DNA of 64,000 nucleotides from Terriglobia bacterium (GTDB lineage: Bacteria > Acidobacteriota > Terriglobia > Terriglobales > Acidobacteriaceae): contig JAVUPY010000073.1 in assembly GCA_032252755.1 (NCBI GenBank), positions 1 to 64,000 on the forward strand, written 5' to 3'. The notes beneath the pieces are model-generated. The model did not search any database. It had not been told where the DNA came from and saw nothing but the letters and a program-made list of their open reading frames with translations. The translations under genes and the position numbers were made by a program. Shown in pieces: positions 26,104-34,276 of this stretch; the first letter of the stretch is position 1, and the number at the start of each line of letters is the position of its first letter.

Positions 26104-26858
26104 GCTGGCGTGGCCTGTGTTTCTGCCTGCCGCTGCGCCTCAAAATGCGTCAGGACGCGATGAGCTGCGTTCTGCTCGGCGCGCTTCTTGGTAGATCCTC
26201 GTCCGCTGGCGGAGAATTCGACGTCACCGGTTCGTGATTGCACGCGAGCCTCCACAGTAAATGTACGCCGGTGAGCCGGACCATGTTCCTTCAAGAGTGC
26301 ATAGACGGGCTGAGGACGACCGGTGGCGTGGACGAATTCCTGCAAGCGGGATTTGTAATCGGCGACGCTCGGAGCTTCGTCCGGATGCCTTTCCAAGCGC
26401 CGAAATTCCGGCGCGAGGATGCGGTTGAGGATGAATTTCTCCGCGACAGGAAGACCGGCATCCAGATAGAGCGCGGCGAGAATGGCTTCGAGCGAGTCGG
26501 CGAGTAGGGTGGCCTTGGCGCGTCCGCCGCTCTTTTCTTCGCCACGGCCTAAACGAAGGTATTGCCCGATACCGAGACGCTTGGCCGCGCGTACGAGATG
26601 CTCGGTGCTCACCAGGTGCGCTTTGAGCTTCGAGAGATGCCCCTCCTGATGCTCGGGGAAGCGACGGAAGAGTTCCAAGCTGGTCACCAGACCCAGAACG
26701 GCGTCGCCTACGAACTCCATCTGCTCATTGTCAGGGCCCATGCCCTGATTTTCCCGAGCATGAGAACTGTGCGTCAGAGCCTGTTCGAGCAGTGCGCGAT
26801 TCTTGAAGCTATGGCCGAGCTTCGTCTCGAGCGCATTGAGGGCGGGTGCTGTCATCAC
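26100..26858 (-). CDS. rnc: ribonuclease III
   Basis: 252 residues. The double-strand RNA endonuclease that processes rRNA precursors and some mRNAs. The signature NEQMEFVGDAVLG (44-56) carries the metal-binding carboxylates. A C-terminal double-stranded RNA-binding domain is seen in DYKSRLQEFVHATGRPQPVYALLKEHGPAHRRTFTVEA and GRGSTKKRAEQNAAHRVL. The start may be the GTG at 26858 or the adjacent ATG. Upstream neighbours are secreted TPR proteins. Confidence 0.96.
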   Translation of the reverse strand: MMTAPALNALETKLGHSFKNRALLEQALTHSSHARENQGMGPDNEQMEFVGDAVLGLVTSLELFRRFPEHQEGHLSKLKAHLVSTEHLVRAAKRLGIGQYLRLGRGEEKSGGRAKATLLADSLEAILAALYLDAGLPVAEKFILNRILAPEFRRLERHPDEAPSVADYKSRLQEFVHATGRPQPVYALLKEHGPAHRRTFTVEARVQSRTGDVEFSASGRGSTKKRAEQNAAHRVLTHFEAQRQAETQATPA

Positions 26859-26911
26859 GTTGCGGGTGCTCGCGGCCGGCTTTGGACCGGCCGCGAGGAA
26901 GTTAACTCGCC

Positions 26912-27832
26912 TTACTGCGGTTGTACGGGTTCGGGCTGCGGAGAACTCGGTGTCGGAGCAGCAGCAGGCTTAGGTGCATTGACCAGTTTCTGGAGGCGGA
27001 TCTTTTCCTGGGTCGCCAACTGTGTTACTTGGGGAGCCGCACCGGGTATTGCCAGAGTCTGGTTCGCGGCTTCTAAGGCTTCGGGATATCGCGCAGCTTT
27101 GTCCAGAGCCAGAGTGTAGCGGAGATAGACGGTTGGGTCGGGATCGCCCTTGGTTACTTCGATGGATTGCTTGAAGTTGTCGGCCGAACTGGCGTAGTTC
27201 TTGTTAGTGTAGTCAGCCATACCCATGATGGAGTACGCGCTGCCTCGGATTTCATTCTTGATTTTGGTTACCTGATCAGCGGGCATGGTCGGTGGAGCGG
27301 GGAAGTCGGTGACGGTTTCGAGCGCATGCTTTGCGTCTTTCGTCGCCTCAGCGAGGCGCTGATCCTTGTCCAGGTCGGTCTCGCGAGTACGGCTTGCGAT
27401 GAGTTCGCCGATGCTGACCAGGACGGTCGGATCATCCGGGTTGTAGCTCAGCGATTTGCGCCCCATTTCAAGAATCTTGTCTTCGTTCCCGGCCTGCTGA
27501 TAAGTCGCCATGGCTCGCTGATAGACCGCAGCTTTCAACTCGCTGTCCGGGTACTTGGCAACAAAGTCATCGGCGGCTTTTTCCAGCGCGGCGGGATCGG
27601 TCATCTGCACGATCGCCGCGTAAGCGTTGAATTCCTCTTTGGTCTTGGCTTGCGGCTGACGCTTTCCGGGAGGTACAGCGGCGGCCTGTCCTGCTGCCGG
27701 CTGTTGCTGCTGCTGGCCCTGAGCTGCCGGTTGGGAGTTCTGGTTGGACTGCGTGTTGCTCTGTGCCAGCGCCATACCGGCGGCAAGCAACAATACAGCG
27801 GGGAGGGTGACGAGATTGCGAACTTGAGTCAT
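26912..27832 (-). CDS. secreted TPR-repeat protein with Gln-rich linker
   Basis: 306 residues. Signal peptide (LVTLPAVLLLAAGMALAQ), then a glutamine/asparagine/alanine-rich linker (about 25-55), then helical TPR-like repeats (AAVYQRAMATYQQAGNEDKILEMGRKSL, PDPTVYLRYTLALDKAARYPEALEAANQTL). Ends in a proline/alanine-rich tail. No enzyme motif. Probably a periplasmic scaffold. Follows the gene at 27879 by 46 bp and precedes rnc by 53 bp. Confidence 0.85.
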   Translation of the reverse strand: MTQVRNLVTLPAVLLLAAGMALAQSNTQSNQNSQPAAQGQQQQQPAAGQAAAVPPGKRQPQAKTKEEFNAYAAIVQMTDPAALEKAADDFVAKYPDSELKAAVYQRAMATYQQAGNEDKILEMGRKSLSYNPDDPTVLVSIGELIASRTRETDLDKDQRLAEATKDAKHALETVTDFPAPPTMPADQVTKIKNEIRGSAYSIMGMADYTNKNYASSADNFKQSIEVTKGDPDPTVYLRYTLALDKAARYPEALEAANQTLAIPGAAPQVTQLATQEKIRLQKLVNAPKPAAAPTPSSPQPEPVQPQ

Positions 27833-27878
27833 GTTATGTCTCCACGGAGGCGTTGATTCGCATCCGTTCTTAATGAAA

Positions 27879-29396
27879 TTAGTTCTGAGCTTGTGGCGGC
27901 CTGAACTGCTCTTTCAATCCGTTTTCAGCGGCGTGCTTGATATCTGGACTATTGTCGCCGGAGTCGAGGGCGGCCTTGTAGTGCTTCAATGCTTCAGCAC
28001 GCTCATTGCTGAGATCCAAAATCCGTCCGAGATAAATGTGCGACCAAGCTTTCAACCGCGGGTTCGAAGTCGCTTCGATCGTTTGCGTGAAATACGATTT
28101 TGCATCCTCGGCTTTTTTCGTTGTCAGCGAGGCGCGCGCCAGAAGGAAAAGTGCTCGATCGGTGTCTTGATGCGCGTCGAGCGACTCATGCGCCAGTTTC
28201 TCAGCGCCGGTCACATCCCCCGAGGCCAAGAGACGCTCGGCCTGGTCGACGAGTGGGATACGCCGAGGCCCGGCATGCACGACTTCTTCGGTCGAAGTCC
28301 TGGCCCATGCAATCCCGCGGGCGCGCTTGACTTCCGATGACACGTCCATCTGCATCAGCCAGATTCCATAAGAATCGTTAAGGCCGGCCGGATCTTTTTC
28401 GAACTTCACGAGGCAGTCATAGAAGTACCGCGTGAGCACAAAGCCCTCGCTCATTGCTTTCTGCACTGCCGCCTGTCGCGGTTCCTCCGGCCCTTTGGGG
28501 CCGCCGATGAGCCGCGCTTCGACTGCACGAATGATGCTCTCGGTGATCAACAGAGATGCATCCTTCTTATAGCTGTCGTCGAGGGGCGAGTTTGCGACGG
28601 TTTCGAGGATGGGCGAAATCCGCTTCACCTGGTTAGCGCGCTTGAGAATGAGCGGGTCGAGAATGTAATGCAGATAGGTGTGGCGAATCTGGTCAATCTT
28701 GATTCCGTTGGTGCCGGGCGTGACGACCATGAAGTAGTCGTCGCCGTAATTCCGTGCGTTTACCTGTCCGGGCGCGCCCATCGGCTCCAAATAGACGACA
28801 AAGCTGCGTCCGACATAAGAACTTAACTGGCGCTTGAGATAGATGTCGGTGGAAAACAGCATGCCCGCGACTTGCCTGTGGTACTGCTCGATGAGTGCGT
28901 TGTAGTCAGGTTCGTGCCGTTTCCAGATGTTACCGAGTTCCGCGGTGATATAGAAATTCTGCAGCAATGGGATGGCACCCAGTACATAAACCGCATCAGG
29001 CGGCATGTCAGCTTCTTTGAGCTTCGGGCTGAGCGCCGGCGGATCATCGAGATTGAGCGCAAGCGAAACGTACTGAGCGAGATTGCGCGCGGCTGTCGGT
29101 TGGCGGTGGTCATTGTAGAACTGGCACAACTGCGAGAGAGCGTCCTGGGCGGCGACCGACTTTTCGATGTTGGCTCTTATGTCGTTGCGAATCTGGTTTC
29201 TCAGCGGCAGGGAAGTCGACAGATCTTCGTCGAAGCCGCAGGCATTCATTCCCGCAAGCACGGTGAAAATGCTCGAGTCGGTGTCGAGAGTAAGGCGCGG
29301 AGTTTCTTGCGCGAAGACGAGGGTCGAGCAGCAAAGAATCGTTGCGGCAAAGAGGGAGCGGGAGAGAATCCCCGAAAGGGCCTTCAGCAGTTTCAT
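27879..29396 (-). CDS. large secreted helical protein with C-terminal TPRs, unknown
   Basis: 505 residues. Signal peptide (LSRSLFAATILCCSTLVFAQ). The central part contains an ordered domain with conserved-looking YFMVVTPGTNGIKIDQIRHTYLHYILDPLI, and the last 140 residues are TPR-like (AERLLASGDVTGAEKLAHESLDAHQDTDRALFLLARA). HTYLHYILDPL is not a classical metalloprotease motif, although an H-x3-H is present. I do not recognise the family. Its place between the anti-sigma gene and another TPR gene suggests an envelope role. Confidence 0.8.
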   Translation of the reverse strand: MKLLKALSGILSRSLFAATILCCSTLVFAQETPRLTLDTDSSIFTVLAGMNACGFDEDLSTSLPLRNQIRNDIRANIEKSVAAQDALSQLCQFYNDHRQPTAARNLAQYVSLALNLDDPPALSPKLKEADMPPDAVYVLGAIPLLQNFYITAELGNIWKRHEPDYNALIEQYHRQVAGMLFSTDIYLKRQLSSYVGRSFVVYLEPMGAPGQVNARNYGDDYFMVVTPGTNGIKIDQIRHTYLHYILDPLILKRANQVKRISPILETVANSPLDDSYKKDASLLITESIIRAVEARLIGGPKGPEEPRQAAVQKAMSEGFVLTRYFYDCLVKFEKDPAGLNDSYGIWLMQMDVSSEVKRARGIAWARTSTEEVVHAGPRRIPLVDQAERLLASGDVTGAEKLAHESLDAHQDTDRALFLLARASLTTKKAEDAKSYFTQTIEATSNPRLKAWSHIYLGRILDLSNERAEALKHYKAALDSGDNSPDIKHAAENGLKEQFRPPQAQN

Positions 29397-29451
29397 GGAA
29401 AAGGTCGGGACTTACCCTTCACAGTCTACGGAATTGCGGGCAGAACGTAAA

Positions 29452-29486
29452 CCAGTTCCCAGTTCCCAGGTGCCGATTCCCAGTCA
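29452..29486. repeat. 5 x 7-bp repeat
   Basis: Five heptads starting CCAGTTC, CCAGTTC, then diverged CCAGGTG and CCGATTC, in the 163-bp gap between the anti-sigma gene and the secreted protein gene. Same period-7 family. Confidence 0.8.
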
Positions 29487-29559
29487 AAGCAGGTCGGGAC
29501 TGCAAGGCAAGGACGAGGTTAGTCCCGCATATTCAGCATGCGGAACAAGCGGCTACAGT

Positions 29560-30228
29560 TCACCCTCTAACGTTCACCTTCGCGAACGACAGGACAGCGC
29601 GCCCGTTTGTGGGCTTGCCGAATGCTGTTGCCGGGCGGAAGGTAGTAAAAATCAACATTTTGTTCAGCTCGGGAACGAGATCTTTCGCGTCCTCTGGAGC
29701 TGACAATATCCGGTAATCCTGAACTCTGCCGTTGGCGTCAACGTAGGCTTCGACGACCAACGAGTCGGCATTGATTCCGTTCATCTCCAGGCCGAACGGC
29801 GAGAACGTCAGTTCCGGCGGGGTATAGAGCAGGGTCGGAACATCGTTGTTCGCCCGGCTGATCTGGGCAGGATAAAGCACTCCGATCAGCAGACCGAAGA
29901 TGATGATGGCGCTGATCATTCCAGCAGTGGCCGGCACCATGAAAGCGTTGAAGGTATTTTCGAACCGCAAGCGCAGACCTTCGAAGGGCTTCTTCCGGCT
30001 TTGCGCGAGTTCTTGCGAGATCATCACGCGAAGTTTCAACGCAAGATCACGCGGCGGTTGCCTGCGTCCGAGGCCTGAAACCAATTTCTGCGTATTGCAC
30101 AGCAGAGTGAACTCCGAACGGCAGGCCCTGCAGCTATTCAGATGCTCGGAGATTTCATGCATCCGCTTGCCGCTGATGGAGTGGTCCATGTATGACGAAA
30201 ACTGGGGCTTTGCTTCGGAACACGTCAT
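29560..30228 (-). CDS. anti-sigma factor: zinc-finger, membrane helix, TonB-like C-domain
   Basis: 222 residues. The N-terminal ZAS zinc finger is His29-x3-Cys33-x2-Cys36 (EHLNSCRACR). One membrane helix is at about 93-117. The periplasmic end (VVEAYVDANGRVQDYRILSAPEDAKDLVPELNKMLIFTTFRPATAFGKPTNGRAVLSF) matches a TonB C-terminal-like fold of the kind with V-x-G-x-V and F-x-P. It starts 4 bp after the sigma gene and should bind and silence it. A fused TonB-like sensor domain is an unusual read-out of the envelope. Confidence 0.87.
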   Translation of the reverse strand: MTCSEAKPQFSSYMDHSISGKRMHEISEHLNSCRACRSEFTLLCNTQKLVSGLGRRQPPRDLALKLRVMISQELAQSRKKPFEGLRLRFENTFNAFMVPATAGMISAIIIFGLLIGVLYPAQISRANNDVPTLLYTPPELTFSPFGLEMNGINADSLVVEAYVDANGRVQDYRILSAPEDAKDLVPELNKMLIFTTFRPATAFGKPTNGRAVLSFAKVNVRG

Positions 30229-30232
30229 AGCT

Positions 30233-30982
30233 TTACTGTGACCTCCCGATCACCTTGGCAACCGAGGTGGCGCGGTTCCCGGGTTCGGCCTCGACTTTCT
30301 TTACACCAACCTTCAATCCCAACTCAGGCCCGATCTCGCGGGCGTAGCGTTCTAACCGCCGGCGCAGAGCATCGCGACCACGAACCAGCCGCGACTTGAC
30401 GGTACCGAGCGAAACATTCAGCACTTCGGCGATCTGCTCGTACGACATCTCCTCGATATCGCGCAGGACGACGGTCGTGCGGTACGGCTCGGGCAACTGC
30501 TTCAGTTCCGCTTCCACGCGGCTACGCACTTCTTCGTGAAGCACGGTATCCAATGGCGATTCGGAGCCGTCGGTCAAGGTATCACGGATTGCCAGCGCAC
30601 CCTGTTCGTCAGCCTGGCGCTCTGCCGCAGGTTCGATCGAGGTCTCACGAACCTTGTGCCGGAACCACCAGCGGCGGCGATTTGAAGCCTCATGAACGGC
30701 GATACGGTAAATCCAGGTCTTCAGGCTTGATTCACCATGGAAGCGATTTATTCCCCGGAATACCTTGAGGAAAACTTCCTGGGTCGTGTCAGGCGCGTCA
30801 GCCGGGTCGTCGAGAATTCGGTAGACCAAGCTGTAAATCGGCTGATGATATTGAGCGATTAACCAGGCGTAGGCCTCCTCCGATCCCGCTTGCAGTTCGG
30901 CGATGATCGAGGCCTCTTCGGTGTGTACACCGATGGCGCCGGCGAGTTCACTCACTGAGGTTGCTCCAGCTACGGCTTTCAC
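30233..30982 (-). CDS. ECF-type RNA polymerase sigma factor
   Basis: 249 residues from a GTG with GGGGG upstream. Region 2 is seen in DAPDTTQEVFLKVFRGINRFHGESSLKTWIYRIAVHEASNRRR, and region 4 in LPEPYRTTVVLRDIEEMSYEQIAEVLNVSLGTVKSRLVRGRDALRRRL. A 45-residue acidic linker and a 35-residue N-terminal extension make it longer than a minimal ECF sigma. With the next gene it forms a sigma/anti-sigma unit, probably responding to envelope stress. I found no convincing autoregulatory ECF promoter upstream. Confidence 0.95.
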   Translation of the reverse strand: MKAVAGATSVSELAGAIGVHTEEASIIAELQAGSEEAYAWLIAQYHQPIYSLVYRILDDPADAPDTTQEVFLKVFRGINRFHGESSLKTWIYRIAVHEASNRRRWWFRHKVRETSIEPAAERQADEQGALAIRDTLTDGSESPLDTVLHEEVRSRVEAELKQLPEPYRTTVVLRDIEEMSYEQIAEVLNVSLGTVKSRLVRGRDALRRRLERYAREIGPELGLKVGVKKVEAEPGNRATSVAKVIGRSQ

Positions 30983-31212
30983 CGTGCTACCCCCATCTTA
31001 GAACCGATCCACCTGAGCAAACAACTTCCAGTTGTAACGCTTCTATTCTCGCCAATAAGCCTCTGGATGCCGGCGAAACAACAGGTCGCTAACTTGCTGA
31101 TCTATATGCCCCTGCGGACATCCACTGCTATAGACTCCACAGGCACTGGCTAAGTTCCCTGATTTGGGCCTCGATGACCGGAAAATCACTGTTACTAAGG
31201 TGCCAACACGGC
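30983..31212. other. intergenic, nothing recognised
   Basis: Gap of 230 bp upstream of the sigma factor gene and downstream of the exported gene at 31213. It must hold the sigma operon promoter. A GGAAGTT-like box is present on the minus strand, but its spacing to a TCTAA box is too long for a usual ECF promoter. Confidence 0.5.
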
Positions 31213-31857
31213 TCAATGCTGAGGCTTGGCGGGCGGCTTCGGTACCACTTTTCTGGGTTTTGTTTTTCTGGTCTTTGGGGGAGCGTTGTCGTCGATGATG
31301 ATCTTCTTGGGGGGGGCGGAAACCTCTGCATGTCGAATTGCCTGTACCTGACTGCGGAGTTGGACCAATTCGGATTGATTTTGCGCGGTCAACTGGTCGA
31401 GACGGTCGCCCAAGTCATGTCTCACCTGATCGATCGCAGACAATGGTTGGGTCAACATCTCGTATTGATCCTTGGGACCGAAAGCACCAGCTGATTCCGC
31501 GACGTTGGAGAGCACGTCATAGAGCGCGTTCAAGTTCCGATATAGCTTGAAATTGGCATTTAAATCCTGCGGATTCTGACGGATCTTGCTTGTCAGTTCG
31601 GGAATTGCATACGCAAGATTTTTCTGCAGCGAGTCCCTGTTCGCCTGTGCCTGCTGCTTCTGGTCGGAATTGGTCTTCCATTTGTCGATGCGCAAGCGGC
31701 CCAGGGCACCGTTGGCATCGAGGGCGGCACGCTCCAGTTGAGTGAGCATGTTCCCGAGATGGACATCCATGGGCGGAGCAGGTTGCAGGGGTAAGTTCTG
31801 TCCGACTAGAGCGACGCTCATCATGAGCAAAACGGCAGTCAGGGCAAGTTTCTTCAT
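31213..31857 (-). CDS. exported protein of unknown function with basic tail
   Basis: 214 residues. Signal peptide (LALTAVLLMMSVALVGQNL), a helical body (ERAALDANGALGRLRIDKWKTNSDQKQQAQANRDSLQKNLAYAI) without catalytic motifs, and a C-terminal Lys/Pro-rich stretch (PPKTRKTKPRKVVPKPPAKP). Probably a periplasmic coiled protein. No family recognised. Single gene, divergent from the phosphoesterase. Confidence 0.75.
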   Translation of the reverse strand: MKKLALTAVLLMMSVALVGQNLPLQPAPPMDVHLGNMLTQLERAALDANGALGRLRIDKWKTNSDQKQQAQANRDSLQKNLAYAIPELTSKIRQNPQDLNANFKLYRNLNALYDVLSNVAESAGAFGPKDQYEMLTQPLSAIDQVRHDLGDRLDQLTAQNQSELVQLRSQVQAIRHAEVSAPPKKIIIDDNAPPKTRKTKPRKVVPKPPAKPQH

Positions 31858-32157
31858 CAGTTCGCCTCGTTCATCAACAATTTCGAAGTAATAGCGCTGC
31901 TAAGCTGGTTGGATGCCACTTCAGACTACAGGGTAATTGTACTGGCTTACAAATTGCGTGGGCTGTGCCAATTGGCGCAAAGTGAGAATCCCGGTTCTCG
32001 GTTTGAGTAGTACCTTTCGCATTCCTGAGTCGTTGTTCGAAAATTTCGATCGCCTAGCAAACCGCAGCTTCTTACCCGCATCTCTCGTAGGTGGTCCTGT
32101 GATGATGCGGCGTTGCCCTTTGCCCGAATTAGAACTGCGGGATTTTCCTTGAAGATA
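31858..32157. other. divergent promoter region, no gene
   Basis: Separates the exported protein gene from the phosphoesterase gene. The open frame of 71 codons at 31937 has no protein-like composition. No clear promoter hexamers, repeats or RNA were identified. Confidence 0.5.
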
Positions 32158-33363
32158 ATGAATAGAAATCTACGGTCAGGCCTTCTCAGTGCTGCTTTCG
32201 CGGTCTTTACTCTCCTGTGCTCCTCTTGCCGCGGTCCCCTGGACGTTCAGAGCGGCGGCTCAGGGAATGCGTTTGGCGGAGGTGACCCCAATGTCGCCAC
32301 TAATTCGCCTATCAAGCACGTGATAGTAGTCGTATTCCAGAACAGCTCGTTCGATCACCTGTTCGGCCATTACACGCCACCGAGCGGTCAAATGATCGAA
32401 GTCGCCAATTCGGGGTCGCCGGGCTGGTCGGAGACTGATGCGAATGGGAATGTGGTGACGCCCACGCTGCGTACGGACCCCAATTCCACGGACATGCCGC
32501 ACGGTCATGAAGCGTATGTCGCGTCATACAACAATGGGGCCATGGACGGCTTTGCTGCTGCTGAAGGCGAGCAGGCGATGCAGTACTACGATCAGACCGT
32601 TTCCGGCGTCGATGTTTTTTACAACTACGCCAGCCAGTACGCGCTGGCGGACCATTACTTCTCGTCAGCGCTGACTAGCGCTCCGGCGCAGATGTTTTAC
32701 ATGGTTTCGGCAACCGACAACGATATTTACTACAGCACGTACCCGGTTTATGGGCCTTGTACGCAACCGGACGCCGCGGCAACGCCCAACACTTCGCCGA
32801 ACGTGGGCGACGAGATGAGCCAGCATAAAGTTGGCTGGACTTGGTTCCAGGAAGCGTACGGCCAGTGCGGCAATTACGTTCCGCAGGAAAATCCGTTTCA
32901 ATATTTCACGAGCACGCAAAATGGATCGCACATCCAGGACCTGTCCGTCTTCTACGCGCAATTGCAGAGTGGCGAGATTCCCTCGGTTTCTTTCATCCAG
33001 ATGGCGCCGGCTCACAGTGGACACCCGGGGTCGAGTTCGATTACGGCAGCTGCGACCTGGTTCGATCAATTCGTAAAACAGGTGCAGGGTTCCAGTGAAT
33101 GGAACAGTACGGCGATCATCGCGATCTGGGATGAGGGTGGTGGTTGGTACGACCACGTCGCGCCGCCGCAGATCGACTCGCAAGGGCTCGGGATCCGAGT
33201 GCCGATGATCCTGGTCTCACGGTATGCGAAGAAGGGAATCGTGTACCACAACGTCGCGGATCACACTTCCATTCTGAAGTTCATTCAATGGAATTGGAAT
33301 CTGCCGTCATTGAACTCGCGGAACGAGCGGTTGGATGACCTGCGAGGAATGTTTACGTTCTGA
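32158..33363 (+). CDS. secreted phosphoesterase (phospholipase C / acid phosphatase family)
   Basis: 401 residues from the ATG at 32158, which directly precedes a signal sequence (LLSAAFAVFTLLCSSC) that may be a lipoprotein signal, although the lipobox is imperfect. The phosphoesterase family motif near residue 50 reads IVVVFQNSSFDHLFGHY, a variant of the usual ENRSFDH. HSGHPGSS and WDEGGGWYDHVAPP near the C-terminus are typical metal-binding elements. Presumably hydrolyses phosphate esters or phospholipid head groups outside the cytoplasm. Confidence 0.9.
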   Translation: MNRNLRSGLLSAAFAVFTLLCSSCRGPLDVQSGGSGNAFGGGDPNVATNSPIKHVIVVVFQNSSFDHLFGHYTPPSGQMIEVANSGSPGWSETDANGNVVTPTLRTDPNSTDMPHGHEAYVASYNNGAMDGFAAAEGEQAMQYYDQTVSGVDVFYNYASQYALADHYFSSALTSAPAQMFYMVSATDNDIYYSTYPVYGPCTQPDAAATPNTSPNVGDEMSQHKVGWTWFQEAYGQCGNYVPQENPFQYFTSTQNGSHIQDLSVFYAQLQSGEIPSVSFIQMAPAHSGHPGSSSITAAATWFDQFVKQVQGSSEWNSTAIIAIWDEGGGWYDHVAPPQIDSQGLGIRVPMILVSRYAKKGIVYHNVADHTSILKFIQWNWNLPSLNSRNERLDDLRGMFTF

Positions 33364-33429
33364 CGTAAACTAACTCACCTCGTGGCTTGCAAAAGGAAAA
33401 TCTCCTGAGTGGATCGCTTGCTCGTTGCC

Positions 33430-33867
33430 TCAGAACATAACTTTGCCGGCTATGCGCACTGCCGCGACATTGGTCGAGACAGAGGGGATCAGCCTTTTTG
33501 TTCCCTCCGGCGAGCGTGGGCCTGGCGCCATGAAATGGTAAAACATCAGAAGGCCAACGAACACCAGCAGCAAGAATCCGAGTACCGCGCCGAGTACGTA
33601 AACAACTGGGCCAAGGTGCCGGGGAACCACTGAACTTGGGTTGAGGTTGGTGTCGTACCGGAAGTCGTGCGTGGGGTCCTCACCGTGCTCGACGCGAGCC
33701 TCCCGCGGACAACCATCGTAAGTTTCCCATCCGGGAAAGCGGCTCTTCCATGCCTTGTCACCTGCACGTACGGCACCGGTGTCGGTCCGCTCCTCCGGTT
33801 CCCCCGGCGTGGCTGGACGCCTTGGCGGACCACTCTCAAACTCGCTTTCGCGCTTCGGAATTGTCAT
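33430..33867 (-). CDS. single-pass membrane protein, unknown
   Basis: 145 residues. A hydrophilic charged N-half (GETYDGCPREARVEHGEDPTH-like composition, Pro- and Glu-rich) precedes one strong membrane helix (VVYVLGAVLGFLLLVFVGLLMFY, about 92-114) and a 30-residue tail. No strong ribosome site. Hypothetical. It converges on the phosphoesterase gene. Confidence 0.6.
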   Translation of the reverse strand: MTIPKRESEFESGPPRRPATPGEPEERTDTGAVRAGDKAWKSRFPGWETYDGCPREARVEHGEDPTHDFRYDTNLNPSSVVPRHLGPVVYVLGAVLGFLLLVFVGLLMFYHFMAPGPRSPEGTKRLIPSVSTNVAAVRIAGKVMF

Positions 33868-34107
33868 AAGAAGTGGGATGCGGTCGGGGCTCCAGAGGTG
33901 CTATTCGCGCCAGGAACCGTCGTTTGTCCGGGAACCTTCGCGAGACACTCAGGAGAGGAGCGGCACATCTGGCGGAACCAGCGTCCCAGTTTCGGATGTT
34001 ACCCCCGTCAATGGGTGCTTCAAGGTAACCCAGATGGTGCCAGACACCTTCGACACCTTGTTGGCCGCAAGGATTCTTTCTATTGTTGCCAACAATTGGG
34101 GGAGGGT
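33868..34107. other. intergenic with 7-bp palindrome at 34082
   Basis: No gene recognised. The only feature is ATTGTTG-c-CAACAAT (34082-34096), a perfect dyad 12 bases upstream of a small open frame at 34108. Confidence 0.5.
34082..34096. promoter_or_regulatory. perfect dyad, possible operator
   Basis: ATTGTTG and CAACAAT separated by a single C. It precedes the 31-codon frame by 11 bases. The short spacer suits a dimeric repressor better than an RNA hairpin. Function is inferred only. Confidence 0.3.
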
Positions 34108-34203
34108 ATGTTTCCTGTTTTGATCGTGCTAGTGCTGGTTGTTATAGGTTGTTTCCTGGTCGGGACGGTGACAGACCGTCCGCTGGACTACATTCCGCGA
34201 TAA
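34108..34203 (+). CDS. possible 31-residue membrane micropeptide
   Basis: ATG preceded by GGGGGAGGGT. The peptide begins MFPVLIVLVLVVIGCFLVG, a single hydrophobic helix, and ends DRPLDYIPR. The good ribosome site and membrane-helix composition suggest a real small protein, but only 31 codons are present and conservation cannot be judged. It could also be a VIGC-type small lipoprotein. Confidence 0.4.
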   Translation: MFPVLIVLVLVVIGCFLVGTVTDRPLDYIPR

Positions 34204-34276
34204 ATCAGTCGGACCAAAGGAGCTAAAGTCGAAAGCCCGCGAGATCGAGCCTGGACTCTCGACTTTCCGCTTGGGA

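Noticed and set aside
30983-31100. ECF-type autoregulatory promoter (GGAAGTT box) for the sigma gene
   Set aside because: The distance of about 20 bp to the possible TCTAA element does not fit the usual 16-17 bp.
33667-34203. 178-codon plus-strand frame ending in the small peptide
   Set aside because: It runs opposite and through the single-pass membrane protein gene; only the last 31 codons have a proper start and ribosome site.
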